Shown here: piece by piece, positions 23,564 to 35,760 of the stretch
How the letters are laid out: each line of letters begins with the position of its first letter
Numbering within the stretch: position 1 is the first letter of the stretch
Assembly: GCA_014621425.1 (NCBI GenBank)
Contig: JAANBB010000073.1
Coordinates: forward strand, 1 to 64,000
Source of the DNA: Cylindrodendrum hubeiense
Taxonomy: Eukaryota > Ascomycota > Sordariomycetes > Hypocreales > Nectriaceae
Direction of reading: 5' to 3'
Length of the DNA stretch: 64,000 bases
Made by a program: the position numbers and the translations under genes
Notes under the pieces: model-generated
Database searches by the model: none
Seen by the model: the letters and a program-made list of their open reading frames with translations, nothing else
What the model was told of the DNA's origin: nothing

Positions 23564-26500
23564 ATGGCTACAACCACCACCACCTTCCTGAGGGGCAGCC
23601 GCTTGAGCTCTCGTCCCTTCTACACCACCGTTCTGCTGCTGTCCGTGCTAACGGCCTATTCCTTCTTGACGCATACCTTGTATCGTGGTCGCGACCCTCC
23701 CGACGAGAGCCATGCCCTGCTCAGGCGCAACGAGATCCCCGAGTGTGGCGCCGTCCACGCCGCAGACGACAAGTGCGCATTCGTGCGCCAGTACTGTACC
23801 GACGACGATGCCGGCCTCATCCACTATCTCGACCTCTACTACTGCACTTTCGGCAATGTGCGGCCGCTGGCATTCACGGCCCTGGTCGCCTGGCTCGCCC
23901 TTCTCTTCACCACCATCGGCATCGCCGCTAGCGACTTCTTCAGCGTCAACCTAAGCACCATCTCCACCATCCTTGGCCTCAGCGAGAGTCTGGCCGGCGT
24001 CACCTTTCTGGCTTTTGGCAATGGCTCGCCCGATGTCTTCAGCACATTTGCCGCCATGGGCTCCAACAGTGCCAGCATGGCCGTGGGCGAACTCATTGGT
24101 GCTGCCAGCTTCATCACCGGCGTTGTTGCCGGGTCTATGGCCCTTGTCAGGGAGTTCCGCGTCGATCAAAAGACCTACACCCGCGATATTTGCTTCTTCA
24201 TCGTCGCCGTCTGCTTCACTACCGTGTTTCTCGCCGATGGACATTTGCATTTCTGGGAATGCTGGCTCATGATTGGCTACTATGCCCTCTATGTCACCAC
24301 CGTCGTGGGTTGGCATTGGGTTTCCACCAGGAGGAAGCACAGGAGACGCAGGGAGGGAGAGGCCCGAAGCCATGTGTATGGTCCATCCGGCCATTCCGGC
24401 GATGAGTTGGCCGGCGAGCCTTACCGCGACGATCCGGACGATGCCGACCACGGCACATCTACATCATCTTCGCACTCACCCGACATCAGTGCCCTCGAAG
24501 CCGGGCCTAGGATCGAGGTTGATGGACACAGGCCCTTCATTGACAATGACGACGACGAGGCCTCCAGTGAAGACCACGACCGGATGGTTGCTGCTGAGGT
24601 GGCGAGCAGCATGCGCGTTCTGCGGACTAGGGGGAAGCGCAGCCACACCATGACGCCTATTCGGCCGAGTCTGATGGGCGCGCTTGAGTTCCGTTCTGCC
24701 CTGGCCCAGCTACAGCGCGAGGGCAACTTGCAACTTTCTACCATTCCTGACCGAAGCTACTCTGAAAATCATGTTAGCAAAAGAGGCAGAAGCGGCACGA
24801 CAAGTGTAGTCCCGGATTCCTCTAGGTCTGACGGTCGTCCTTCTGTCTCTCAGCCTGCGTCGGCGACGAAACGAGAGAGGGCCATGTCTCATGGAGACCT
24901 GCCCTTTGGAGCGCCCGATCATGACTTATTAATCCCCGTCCGAGATAGAGCGGACACGAACCTCTCGATTCCTCAGTCGAGCAGTGTGAGGACACAAAGC
25001 CCGAGTCCATCATACACCATTGGAGGGAACCTGGCACCTCCTCCCGTGGGTCAGTCGGCCGCCGCCGAGGATGAGACTGACAATGGTCCACATATACGAC
25101 TACTGTCACCCCAGCTCCAATTGCAAATCCCCAGCCGCCGCAGCAGTTACAGTGATCGATCATCTCCCGCCAGTCAATTCCCCATGTACACAGATTCCCC
25201 AGCGATGCTCTCGCCCAACCCGCATTCTGAGCCTTCTGAATTCGTTGCCCCAGGTCTGGTAAGCCGTGATAGCCCCTTTGCGGACCTGCACATGGCAGCG
25301 GGTGAGCCCACGCCGGTGAAGTGGTGGCCGTATGCCATCCTACCGCCTCCCCATATCCTCCTCGCGACCCTGTTCCCCACGCTACAGGGATGGGACGAAA
25401 AGGCGATCTGGGACAAGATTGTCAGTGCCCTATCGGTGCCGAGTATCTTCCTCCTAGTCACCACTCTCCCCGTGGTTGAGTCTGAAACCACCAACGACGA
25501 CGAATCACTTCTCGCTACAATCGTCGAGCCCACCGGAGGGATCGGACATAACGCACCGCCTATATCCGTCGAGCCCCAAGCCATGGAGCCCGAATCAGAG
25601 TGGCAGCGGTACCGCAGGCACACGCTGAGCCGTCGCGGGAGCTATGCAGTCTCGCCGCTTGGATCCCCTCTAATAGCAGCGCTAGAGCGGGATGGGACGC
25701 TTGTGGCCCCGGACTCGGAATTGTCCTTGGGTCCGCCGGCGATCATGATGAAGCCGGCATCCGAAATACCGTCTGCCACTACCTCCAAGAACGAGATCAC
25801 TGGTTGGAACCGGTGGCTGGTGGGATTCCAGATCTTTACGGGGCCACTGTTCGCTGTCTTTATCCTCTGGGCCAACATGGTGGAGGATTTCGAGCACCCT
25901 GGGAGAACGCTGATTAAAATGGTGCTTTACACGCTCCTCGGCTCGCTTGTACTGCTTGGAATGATGTTGATGCTTACGACGGAAGAGAAGCGGCCAAAGT
26001 ACCACTACATGTTGTGTTTCATGGGATTTATCATTGCCATTGCATGGATCTCGACCATTGCGGGAGAGGTCGTCGGGGTGCTCAAGACGTTTGGCGTAGT
26101 CCTTGGCATCTCGGAAGCGTTGCTGGGACTGACCATTTTCGCGGCCGGCAACAGTGTTGGAGATTTAGTTGCGGACATTACGGTGGCCCGCCTTGGGTAT
26201 CCCGTCATGGCACTGTAAGTGGCGATCCAGCTGGTTTGACTGAAGGTCACTAACAATAATGTTTGTAGGTCTGCGTGCTTTGGCGGCCCCATGTTGAATA
26301 TCCTGCTGGGTATTGGCATCGGCGGAGTGGCCATGATGATGAAGAAGGCGAACCATAAGCACCGCCTGAACCCCGAGCTTCCCATCGAGTACAAGCCGTA
26401 CAAGGTGCAGGTTGGCGGGACGTTGATGGTCTCTGCCATTACACTGCTGGTGATGCTATTTGGGCTGCTGATTATTGTTCCGATGAATAAGTGGGTGCTG

Positions 26501-26596
26501 AGTCGTAAGATTGGATGGGGATTGATTGCACTTTGGGCGGTGAGCACGGTTATCAATGTCATTGTGGAAGTGACGGGCGCTTGGGGAGACATGTAG
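23564..26596 (+). CDS. CCX-family cation/Ca2+ exchanger (Na+/Ca2+ exchanger superfamily)
   Basis: Integral membrane antiporter of the CaCA superfamily, probably moving Ca2+ against Na+, K+ or H+ across an organelle or vacuole membrane. Two exons, 23564-26214 and 26269-26596, join in phase to about 992 residues. An N-terminal hydrophobic segment (FYTTVLLLSVLTAYSFL) and a Cys-containing lumenal part (CGAVH, CAFVRQYC, YYCTFG) precede the first alpha repeat with GNGSPDVFSTFAA near residue 152. The second alpha repeat with AAGNSVGDLVADI lies near residue 862. The GNGSPD/GNSxGD pair is the signature of the CCX (NCLX/NCKX6-like) branch. A cytosolic, Ser/Pro- and Asp-rich loop of about 350 residues separates the two membrane halves. 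Ion preference cannot be read from the sequence. Confidence 0.9.
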
Positions 26597-26994
26597 AACA
26601 AGCGGCATCTTTATTCTTTCAGGATTCTTTCAGGATGGGAACGGCTGGCGCGATAACACGGCCGAAGCAGAAGCAACATTACTGCACACCTTTTTTCTTA
26701 TTATGTACCTATACATTTGCCTAGTACCTATACCTTTATTCAGTATGTATATACTTACATTCATTATCTTATTCATTCAAAGGCCAGTTGGTATGTGAGT
26801 GCCATCTCAGGAGCCAACATTAGCGCACAACGTCAGAGAACGAAGGGTTGGTTGGGCGAAACAAGAAGATCCAGCAAACCAGTGACAAAAAGAAGAGGTT
26901 TGAAAGTGGTACCAACCGGCAAAATGATAGAGATGGCAGGATAGATGGCAGTAAATGGTAGTTAAATGGCAGATATATGTGGTTAGATGTTCCG

Positions 26995-27112
26995 AAAATT
27001 GGTGCAAGTCCGGGAGTCGAACCTACAACCCCCCGAAGGAGGTTGTAGGCGACGGGGGAGCTCAGGAATTTAGCCTTGCTAAACCCGTCACTGCTCCTCC
27101 GCCGGTACTGGA
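26995..27112 (-). other. tRNA-like Pol III relic or SINE-like head (hairpin plus B-box match)
   Basis: On the minus strand the sequence contains GGTTCGACTCC (27013-27023), a perfect match to the Pol III B-box consensus. It is followed by CCGGACTTGCACCA and then a TTTT terminator (26995-26998). Immediately upstream is a hairpin with nine-base perfect arms, CCTACAACC (27041-27049 read on the minus strand) and GGTTGTAGG (27022-27030). Further upstream TTTAGC-AAG-GCTAAA can also pair. A normal T-stem and a convincing acceptor stem and anticodon loop cannot be built, so this is not a functional tRNA by eye. It may be a decayed tRNA, a tRNA-derived repeat head, or coincidence. Confidence 0.35.
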
Positions 27113-27192
27113 TGGTTGGGACATTTTAGATTATAAGGGTGCCTCCGCAAACCCTGGTGGTTCGTGATTCACTGCCAGTCGTGACCGAGATT

Positions 27193-27276
27193 GTGTGGCT
27201 CACCGAGGCGTGGCTGACCGAGGCGTGGCTGGCCAGAGCGTGGCTGGTCAGAGCGTGGCTCACCGAGGGGCTCTCA
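27193..27276. repeat. GCGTGGCT..CC.GAG tandem repeat
   Basis: Five units of about 15 bases of the form GCGTGGCTSRCCGAG or GCGTGGCTGGYCAGA in direct tandem order. The GTGGCT core matches the array at 11150-11215. Confidence 0.8.
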
Positions 27277-27929
27277 CCGAGCGAGGACGACAAGGACCCA
27301 CCGAGGGGTATCAGATGTTGGGAGACCCCGCTAAAAAGTTGGACACATCTCAATGAGCGTGGTCCTGAGGCCCTGGTAATTAGATGGCGGCTCAGCAGCG
27401 GTGATCATGGCGTCCTCATTTCGCTTGCACAACTGCGCCTCCACGGATTGACGTTGCGGATAGCTACCGCGCCAGCTCTAAGAGTCATCGTTGAATTGCG
27501 TCGTCAATCGCTGCAACGTGTCACTCGGTCGGTCGGCTTCGGCGAGTTGCCAGGTGAGAGGACGAGGATGAGGAGATGCCAGGCTGTTCTGATTGTCATT
27601 GTCCGCGGCCATTGATTTCCGAGTTGACAAATCCGATCAATGGGCTTTGGGAACCACGAGTTGTCCTTTGCTAGGTTGTCGAGGTTGTGGAAGTTGCATG
27701 TTGGTGGGAAAAGCTATAAGAAGGACTGAAGAGCTCCCCCTCCTCTTGTTCTTTCCTAATCCAATCCACAGCGCAGCTTCCCCCTGTTGACCGCCCCGCA
27801 CACCCATTGCCACAGCTTCCCTCCCCCGCCTTCCTGCCTTCCCCCTCCTCAATTGACCCAAATTGAGCTTAAACACCGTAACACATCATCACCGCTTCAT
27901 CTTCATACTTTCTTAACCCGCCCGCCAAA

Positions 27930-28898
27930 ATGGTTGCTCCTCCTTCATTCACTCCCCTCGGGGACCGTCCCCTCAAGGACACCATCTGCCTGTTCGATGT
28001 CGACGGCACCCTCACCCCCGCCCGTCTGGTAAGCGCTCTCTCCTTGGCGCTGACCTTGTCTCCGTCTTCCTAGCTAACACGGGCTCTTCTTTTCCTTCCA
28101 ACCAGGATGTCTCCCCCGAAATGCTCTCTCTCCTCGAGGCCCTCCGCTCCAAGTGCGCCGTGGGCTTCGTCGGCGGCTCCGACCTCGTCAAGCAGGAGGA
28201 GCAGCTGGGCAAACCCGCCGGCGTCCCCGTCACCACCCTCTTCGACTTCTGCTTCTCGGAGAACGGCTTGACCGCCTTCAAGCTTGGCGAGCCCCTTCCT
28301 TCCAACAGCTTCATCAAGTGGATCGGCGAGGACCAGTACAAGGAGCTCGCAAACTTCTGCCTCCACTACATCGCGGACCTCGACGTCCCCGTCAAGCGCG
28401 GTACCTTCATCGAGTTCCGCAACGGCATGATCAACATCAGCCCCGTCGGTCGTAACGCCAGCAACCAGGAGCGCAACGACTTCGAGAAGTTCGACAAGGA
28501 CGCCAAGGTCCGAGAGAAGTTTGTCACTGCCCTCAAGGAGCGCTTCGGCCACCTCGGCCTCACGTATGTTCCTCTCCCCATCGCAGTTCTCCCTTGCCTT
28601 CGTGTCATCCATCCCGCTAATCAACGAAATTTTCCCCAACAACAGCTTCTCCATTGGTGGCCAGATCTCCTTCGACGTCTTCCCCACCGGCTGGGACAAG
28701 ACCTACTGCCTGCAGCACCTCGAGAACGAAGCCAAGAAGCCCGACGGCATCGCCTACAAGACCATCCACTTCTTCGGCGACAAGACCTTCAAGGGTGGCA
28801 ACGACTACGAAATCTACACCGACTCCCGCACCATCGGCCACTCTGTCACTGGGCCTGAAGATACCATCCGCATTCTCAAGGAACTCTTTGAAATCTAA
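27930..28898 (+). CDS. SEC53: Phosphomannomutase (SEC53/PMM)
   Basis: Converts mannose-6-phosphate to mannose-1-phosphate in the cytosol, feeding GDP-mannose for N- and O-glycosylation, GPI anchors and cell-wall mannan. Three exons, 27930-28028, 28106-28563 and 28646-28898, join in phase to 269 residues, a normal PMM length. The HAD-family catalytic motif FDVDGTLTP carries the nucleophile Asp23 and acid/base Asp25. Cap-domain substrate motifs include [19 protein letters not shown] and the conserved [20 protein letters not shown]. The C-terminal HAD motif [16 protein letters not shown] holds the Mg2+ ligands. Essential in yeast and normally constitutive. Confidence 0.97.
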
Positions 28899-29347
28899 GC
28901 GTGGACGGCAGGGTGCTAGCAGAGATGAGGAGCGACGTGGGGAAAAGAATATCACAGACATAATAGACACGAGACCAAGATTAATAATGTTCCGCACATG
29001 GCTGACCGCAAACCCACCAGTTTTGCCCCATACTAGAGCCGTGTGTCTCCATTCTGGGTTACTTGAGTGTTCCTTCGGTGTGATTTCCACCGGCTCAAGT
29101 TCAGCGCTGCAATACAAAAAGAATATATTTAATCATTTAGATGCTAGAAGACGCTTTAACATCATGGCCGTGATCATCAACAAAAGGTATCTCCAAGTGT
29201 ATATATAGACTCGTCATGTCATCCAGCCGCTACATGTTCCACGTCAAATGGCGACGTTAAGAAAACATCACCCCCGTCCCATCTCTCAACACCTTTTCTC
29301 TCTAGATTGTTGTTGCAAATACCCACACTCCCTTGGCCCTCTCTGTT
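28899..29347. other. Convergent 3' flanks of SEC53 and the PhoD gene
   Basis: A 449-base non-coding gap, A+T-richer than its neighbours, containing the two 3' untranslated regions. I see no RNA gene or repeat. Confidence 0.5.
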
Positions 29348-32300
29348 TTACCGCCCAAACTCCAGATGGGGGATAATGACGGGTCCATATTTAGTTGGTG
29401 CCGTAAACGCTCCGTCTCCCTGTACGACGAAATCAACGGCCAAGCTCAGCTTGGACAGACCCTGCTGCTGCTGCTGCCCGTTGAGGCTTGGGTTAGGGCT
29501 GAAGGGGGTCTGGGCTTGAGCTGCGATGGCATCGTGGTCGTATGCCACGATGGCGACGTAGTTGCGGCGACCCATGAGCTTCTTGAGCTCACGTGCTGAA
29601 CCGCTAGCGTCGGTATGGAAGATCTCCATCATATCCTCCTTAGTATCCGAGACCTCATGCGTCGACTTCTTGCCATTTTGTGGCACGTATAACGTCTTCT
29701 GGTTGTGAAGCATCTTGAGGACGTAATTGCTCTGGGGGGCTGCCACAATGGGCGATGAGATGACCTGATACATGGTCTTGTGGTCGCCGGGGTGAGTCGG
29801 GTCATGGACCAAACCCGCTCCAGAGGCATTGACATCTATCCCCGAGTTAGCACTTGACATCTCCGATTAAAAAATGATATCATCTTACCTCCAGATAGGA
29901 AAGTCATGCGGATACCCTTCTGCTGGGCGATGCCTTGGAGAGTCCGGATAAAGTAGGTCCGCTCTAGATCTTTGGTGTCATGCGTCCACATGTCTTTGAG
30001 CACCTCTTGGATATCGAGTTCACCAAATTGGTTTAACACGTTACCCATAAGACCCGACTTTCCAACCGCCTTCTTGACCTGGGAGAAGCCTTGAGCGACA
30101 ACATCCTTGCCACCTACCACGCCTGCTACAGAGCTGGTGACCTTGCCTAAAATGTTGTACGTCGTGTTGACGGCCTTCTTTCCGACAGCGACTGTATTCG
30201 CAAGACTCTCCACAGTGTCTAAGCGGGGGTACACGATTGGAACCGACACCATCCAGAGACAGTGCTGTACGCTTGGGGGAAGCGTGGCAACCTTGGGAAA
30301 AATACCCTGATATGTCGGTCCAGCCATAACTTGAGCCTGTGTCCGCTCTGATCGACAGTCGGGGCCAACCACCACCACGGCGGGTCCGAGGTACTTCACG
30401 AAGTGCCAGCCTGTACCCGTGATGGTGAAGATGTCTTGATCATTGCTGACATTTCGTAGCATTTCGACCGTCGTGTGATGCTGGAATAGCAGGTACATAT
30501 CGGTGGCAACCCGTCCAATGTTCTTAAACATAGGCGACGACTGCATGTAGTCTGGGTACGATCCATATCCATCGAAACTAAGTAATGTTAGCAACATTCA
30601 GATCAAATAGACAGGTCGAGATACTCACATATCATGGTCATCGATCTGGAGGACATGGGGAATCTGGGCGAATGCTTCACGGAGGAAGGGTTGGTCGAAA
30701 TGGCTAGTGTAGTAGTGGAAGTAGGCGTGCGAGACGTCTTCTTCGTGGCGGGCTGTCCACTGGACATTCTTCTTGTTGTCTCGGCCGCTCATTGCGAGCC
30801 ACTGCTTCAGGAGAGGAACTTCCTTCCAGAGCCGATCGCCGTAGATCTGATCACCTAGACCTAGCTGGACATGGAAGCCGCCGCATTCAACATTCTTCTG
30901 CAGCACGTCCTTCCACATGAACCCAACGCCGCCCAGTTTGGCTCGTTCATTTTGAGACGTTCCAGCTGCGAAATCGTTGCCAGAATGGGCGATAAAACGC
31001 CAGCTTGTCTCCTGGCGGCCGGCCACCACAAACTCGTATCGGGTGCAACCCAGGTGTGAGGTAACGGCATAGGTCCATCGCCGAGTGTCCTCGGCCATCG
31101 GAAGCTCAATATCATACTTGTAGAACTTCCATCGTTGATGGGTGAAGATTGGGCGGGGCTGCAATTGGCGTGGGTTGGGTGACAAGTCCATACTAAGATG
31201 GAGATGAAGCGTTGGTGGCTGTGGCGCATCCGTCACAATCAGGATGCTTCCAAACCAGGTACCCTTCTCCACATCCATATTCACATATCGCAGATACGGG
31301 CCGAAGTAGACGCCGTTGGTCGGTTGGATCCTGTACATGTCCACACCAGCACTTGGCGGCGGTCCTGAGAATCCGGCAGCGGTAGGAGTCTGGGAGGCGG
31401 CTACACTCATGATGCTCTCGGCGTATCCAGGGGTGTGGGGAGGGAACATGGGAGAAGCCATCGACTGCTTGCCAAACATGGGCGAGACCAAGGGGTTTCC
31501 GTACGTCGATGCCGTCGGGGAGAGCGGAGCTTGCTCATGGGTCATGGGGAGCGGTCCCTTGGGGAACTCCCATTGAGTAGCTTGACTGGCCAGGTGGATG
31601 TAGTAATACTGGCCTGAGTTTTGGTCAAGATGTGCAATCCATCCCTCAGGCAGAGGAGGAGGCGAGGCTGGATTCTGGGGTTCAAAAGAGGGAGTAGCAG
31701 GAACGGCTTGTTGCGGGGTCTGGACGGGCTGTTCGGGGTGGGGGTCGTTGGCAAAGGCAGGGTGTCCCGGATGCTGGAGGGCCGGGGAGGCGAGACCACT
31801 TGCGGCGGTTGATCCGGCTGCTATTGATGCCACTGCTATCCCGGCGGCTGCCACCTTCTTTGGGGGGGCTGAGGTTGTGGCTACTGGTTGCTGGCTAGGG
31901 ACGGAACTAGACGCAGCGGCTTGTTGAGGCCGTTGCTTCTCGCTCGGGTAAGAAGAACCTCCACTGGGATTCACGCTGGAGTAGGCGGGAGGAGGGTCCT
32001 GGGCGTTTAAACGCTGGAAGTCTTGTTCCAAGACGCTAACTTGTACTTTGGTTCCGTCCTGACTCTGGGTAGGCTTCTGCAGGGGGTGGTTGAAGGTTTG
32101 CTGGTGCGGTTGAGGGCTCGAGACCGGATCCATGCCCTGGTAGACGGTCGGGGGGCCGGAGGGTGCCTGATCGGGCGACTCGGTCGGGGTCCAAGGCCGT
32201 TGCGGCGGCTGGGCTCCATACTGAGCCAATCTCTGAGAAGCAGCAGCACTGGGAGCGCCGATGCTGTTGAGGGTCGCGGTGCCGGAGATCCCGGCGGCGG

Positions 32301-33033
32301 CATACCGAGCTTCGATGCCGTCAGCGGGGGACTGGCCGGGTTCCACAATCGGTGTCTCGGGAGGTGGTGGGGAACCTCGGCTGGCCCGGGTCGTCGAGGT
32401 TGAAGCCGTTGAGGCAAAGCGATTCACTCCGGGGTCGTTCATACTGAGGTGCTGAGCGGCAGAGGGCTTCAATGGCGCATTACTCGAGGGGGGCGCGGCA
32501 GCGGCGGCGGCAGCGCCCGGCGGGGGGTAGTAGGTCTTCTGATAGCTGGGATAGTTTGCGTTGGAGGACCCCGGACGGTGGTGATCAACAGCAGCCAAGG
32601 GTCGCTGGAAGAGGTCCTGGTCTGCGTCGGGACTCGTCGGGGAGCTGATGGGCTTGGGAGCGGTGCCTCTGCGCTCAGCCAGACCGGGTTTCTTTCCAAA
32701 TGGGCCAGTGTCTAAACGAGGGCTGGTGTCATTGTAGGCGGCGCCAAAGGGCTTCGCGGGAGTCGGTCTGCGAACGTCGTCGTCGTCTGGGAAGGGCAAA
32801 GGGGCGGCAGAGCTAGAAGCACCCGGCGGGAGTGGGAAGGAGTGCTTGCTGGCGGGAGACGAGGACGAAGGAGGAGCTGGAAAGTTGAAGGCCGAAGACT
32901 TGCTGTGACGGCCGGGTTGAGGGCTCTGGGGCTTAAAAATGCGCAGGGGCTCGACGGTCGGGCTATCGCAGTCTTCGGGGGCGGGTTTGTTGAGGAACAT
33001 CTCCTCGTCGGGGATGCCACGACTACGCTCCAT
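29348..33033 (-). CDS. WW-domain and PhoD-like metallophosphatase protein
   Basis: Large protein with a disordered Pro/Ser/Ala-rich N-terminus, a WW domain and a C-terminal PhoD-like phosphoesterase domain. Exons 30629-33033, 29889-30577 and 29348-29835 join in phase to about 1193 residues. The start MERSRGIPDEEMFLNKP at 33033 is preferred; an in-frame ATG at 33267 would add 78 low-complexity residues that look like untranslated leader. The WW domain (about residues 457-489) runs from LPEGWIAHLDQNSGQYYYIH to QATQWEFP, with both signature tryptophans; it would bind proline-rich ligands. The phosphatase core shows LGDQIYGDRLW near residue 727 and QIDDHDIFDGYGSYP near residue 800, the metal-binding motifs of PhoD-like enzymes. 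A Gln-rich spot (GQQQQQG) lies near the C-terminus. Substrate unknown. Confidence 0.9.
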
Positions 33034-35760
33034 CTTGGCAGGAGGCGCGAGGCGTGTGTGCGTGAAGGGTGAGGGCTGCGCGGGCAGCTCGGTGTGTGTG
33101 TAGGTAGCTTGGGTGTGCGCGGGGTTCGCAGGCGTCAACGGGGGGGGCGGGATGACGCGCAGCTCGATGAAGCGCTGTGTAGTTGCTTTGTCGGATGCGG
33201 TAAGGCAGGTAGGAGGTGGATAGACGTCTGGCCGCGATGGGAGGCCGCTGGCCAAGAGAAGTTTCAAGACGATGCCGTCGCCTTGCCGTGGTTTAGCTGG
33301 GCAGCGTTGAAGGTTGGACGTTGGCGTTGGGCGGGGTTGGTTGCGTGAGGAAAGTGGCTCCCCCCTGTTGGTTTACGGCAGAGCTTCAGCTCCAACTGGT
33401 CGCAGAAACGGCCGCGCCAGGAACAAGGGACGAGCGGGATGTAAGATGTAGGATGGAAAAGGATGTAAGAAGGAGTTTCAAGTCCAGCGGAACAAGCAAG
33501 CAGCGGCAGAAATGGGTGGATGTCTGATGAAGAAGGAGAGGGAAACGGGACCGGGGTCTTCCAAGCGCTGTGTGTGGTGGTGCTGTACAAGTATGACTAC
33601 GGAGGGTAGGAGGGGCGGGGGGGGGGGGAGCTCTGGGCCTGGGTCTGGGTGGCGTGGCAATGAGAGAGAGAGTGAGAGTGAGAGCGAGATGAGAAGATGC
33701 TGCTGCTGCTCTCACCCGCCAGACAGATAACAGGGTCATGCAGAGCTAGGGTACTCGTTCGGTCGCCAAGATACAAGGCATTGAGGCTACGGTCCTGGTC
33801 GGGAGTAGCATGTGGACTTTGACGAGACAGCCGCCGAGACAGGAACCCCTCCAGCCAGCCAGAGGCGAGCACCAAGACACAAGGGGCCGGGGCCAGATGA
33901 CTCTTCAGTGTGACTTCAGTGTGACAGACGAAGTCGATGGGGGGGCGCAGACCCTCACCAGCCCAGGCAAGAGGCCAGAAGACTGGGCCAAGGGAAAAAT
34001 TAAGATGCTCTGCGTATCTCGTTTCCTGGACTAGAAGTGCGACTCGGAGGCGGGAACCGGGAAGCCACCATCAATGGAGACGTTGTTTCAGCGGCACCGA
34101 CGCGAGACGACGTCATGATTGGCCCCCGACCACATTGCCAACCCTGTAAGCGCCCGGGAGCTTCGACAATGTGCCACGGCGACACGGATGGGGGACCAAG
34201 GATGGGGAAGGCGATAACCCTTGTCCTAGCCTATGTGGATAGCGTGAATGGTGGGCGGCTGATTGATGGCGCCGGATTGGTCTGTTCTTCGAGACCCTCA
34301 AGTTCCTCCAGTCCACGCAAGCGCCGACATTGGGAGCCAAGAAATGAGGGAGCCAGGGAGCCCACCAGCTCAGGCAAAATCCCCCCTACGGCGGGCGAAC
34401 AGGCCGAACGACTTGCAGGAGACAGAGGGCAGAAACGGGGAGAAACAGGGGGGCCGACACAGGGGGACACGACGCACCGCTGCCGCAGCGAGGCCACCGC
34501 TGCCGCAACGAGGCCATCCAGCTGACGTCGTCGCTACCCGCCAAAAGAGGCCATGCCAACCTAGACGGCGCACTTTTTGCACTGTTTGCACTTTTGGCCA
34601 TTCCGCGTTACGCCCCAGAAGTCGAGGAAACGGTCGATGCGCGGCGAGGCAATGGTACGATGCGAATAAATACCAGGACGGCCATGAATCCTCACCACCA
34701 ACACAGGCAGTCATTAGCATGACTTGATTGTTTCCTTACATAGTACACCCATGGTCCAGGCCCTCACACCCACAGCACGGGCCATGTAGGTGGATTTAGG
34801 CGCTTGCTTGCACCCCGTTCCCGCTCTCCATTGCAATCGTCAAAATGGCCAGGGAAAAGACAGTGGAGAGACAGACCTCCTATTCGTTCCAATCCCTTGC
34901 TTTAGTTACAGGCTTGTTCATTTTGATATTGATTTTCCACAATATCCTCTTCCTGTGTCCACTCAGTTTGGCTACCATCCTGGCCTCATTGTCGTCTGAT
35001 GGATGGCCATCTCGTAGTCTGGCAGTGCAGGGGTTTCGGCATACAGGCCATCCGGATCATAAATGGAGATTCAAACTGGTATCTTTTGCCACGGATCCCT
35101 TTATAACGACGCAAGCATATTCCCTCAATCGTGTGATATAATCATGTGATATTATTTCTATTTTTCACTTTCCATATTTTGTCAACCAAATGTGCCTAGA
35201 CTCCAAGGGCCATATCACAAAGCTACTTTTTGTTTCCATTGTAGACTGTGCTCCGCAGTCCCGACCTGGGCGTAAATTAACTATCCTACGTACTCCTGCA
35301 AAGGGTATATAGGCCAAATTACGGATATTTCAACACCGATAACTCAACCCGCGACTGAAGGGATAAGTGATGTCTAAATGTTCATTGTGGTCCCACCAGA
35401 CTCTTATGCCCTTCAGTCTTCCTATTCCACGTCGGTGATTCTAAGAATGCCACCTCCAGCCGACCAACCGCGAATGTACCGAATCAGAATGAAGATATAC
35501 GACAAAAAGAACTTGTGGTAAAAAGAAAATAGCATAATAAATTGGCCCTGTCAAGGTGTCTTTCTTTAAATTAAGAAGAGTGAGCTTCCTAGGAGGTTCG
35601 CAATTGCCTGAAGTAAATAGGTCAATGGTAAGATGGACAATTGCACGTTTGAGTACATGTATATATCGTAGAGATAAATACATAGGAAAGCCAGTGAGAA
35701 AGTGTTGAAAGAGGAGACAGAAAATATCAACTCCGGCTCTCAAATAACTAGTTATTATTT
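33034..35760. other. Intergenic region, PhoD-gene promoter and A+T-rich left edge of the island
   Basis: 33034-34000 is the probable promoter and leader of the PhoD gene, with G-rich and GAGAGTGAGAG runs near 33617-33690. At 34478-34518 a 20-base segment (CACCGCTGCCGCAGCGAGGC) is repeated with one change. From about 34700 base composition shifts to clearly A+T-rich DNA. A 98-residue open frame at 34845-35141 has a hydrophobic segment but no other support and is not called. 35140-35760 holds the 3' flank of the NF-YA chimera. Confidence 0.5.

Larger units (their letters stand above)
26597..27929. other. Intergenic region between exchanger and SEC53
   Basis: No protein gene is supported. It holds the exchanger 3' flank, ATGGCAG-type short repeats at 26930-26980, a tRNA-like Pol III relic (26995-27112), a CGTGGCT tandem repeat (27193-27276), and a C+T-rich SEC53 promoter from about 27735 with CCCCGCAC and CTTCCCTCCC tracts. 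Confidence 0.55.

Noticed and set aside
26995..27112. Functional tRNA gene
   Set aside because: B box and CCA-like end are present, but T-stem, acceptor stem and anticodon loop cannot be formed.
28070..28699. 209-residue minus-strand frame
   Set aside because: Antisense shadow of the SEC53 exons.
34845..35141. 98-residue plus-strand frame with a hydrophobic segment
   Set aside because: No homology cue, no introns or promoter signal, and A+T-rich DNA easily yields hydrophobic frames.
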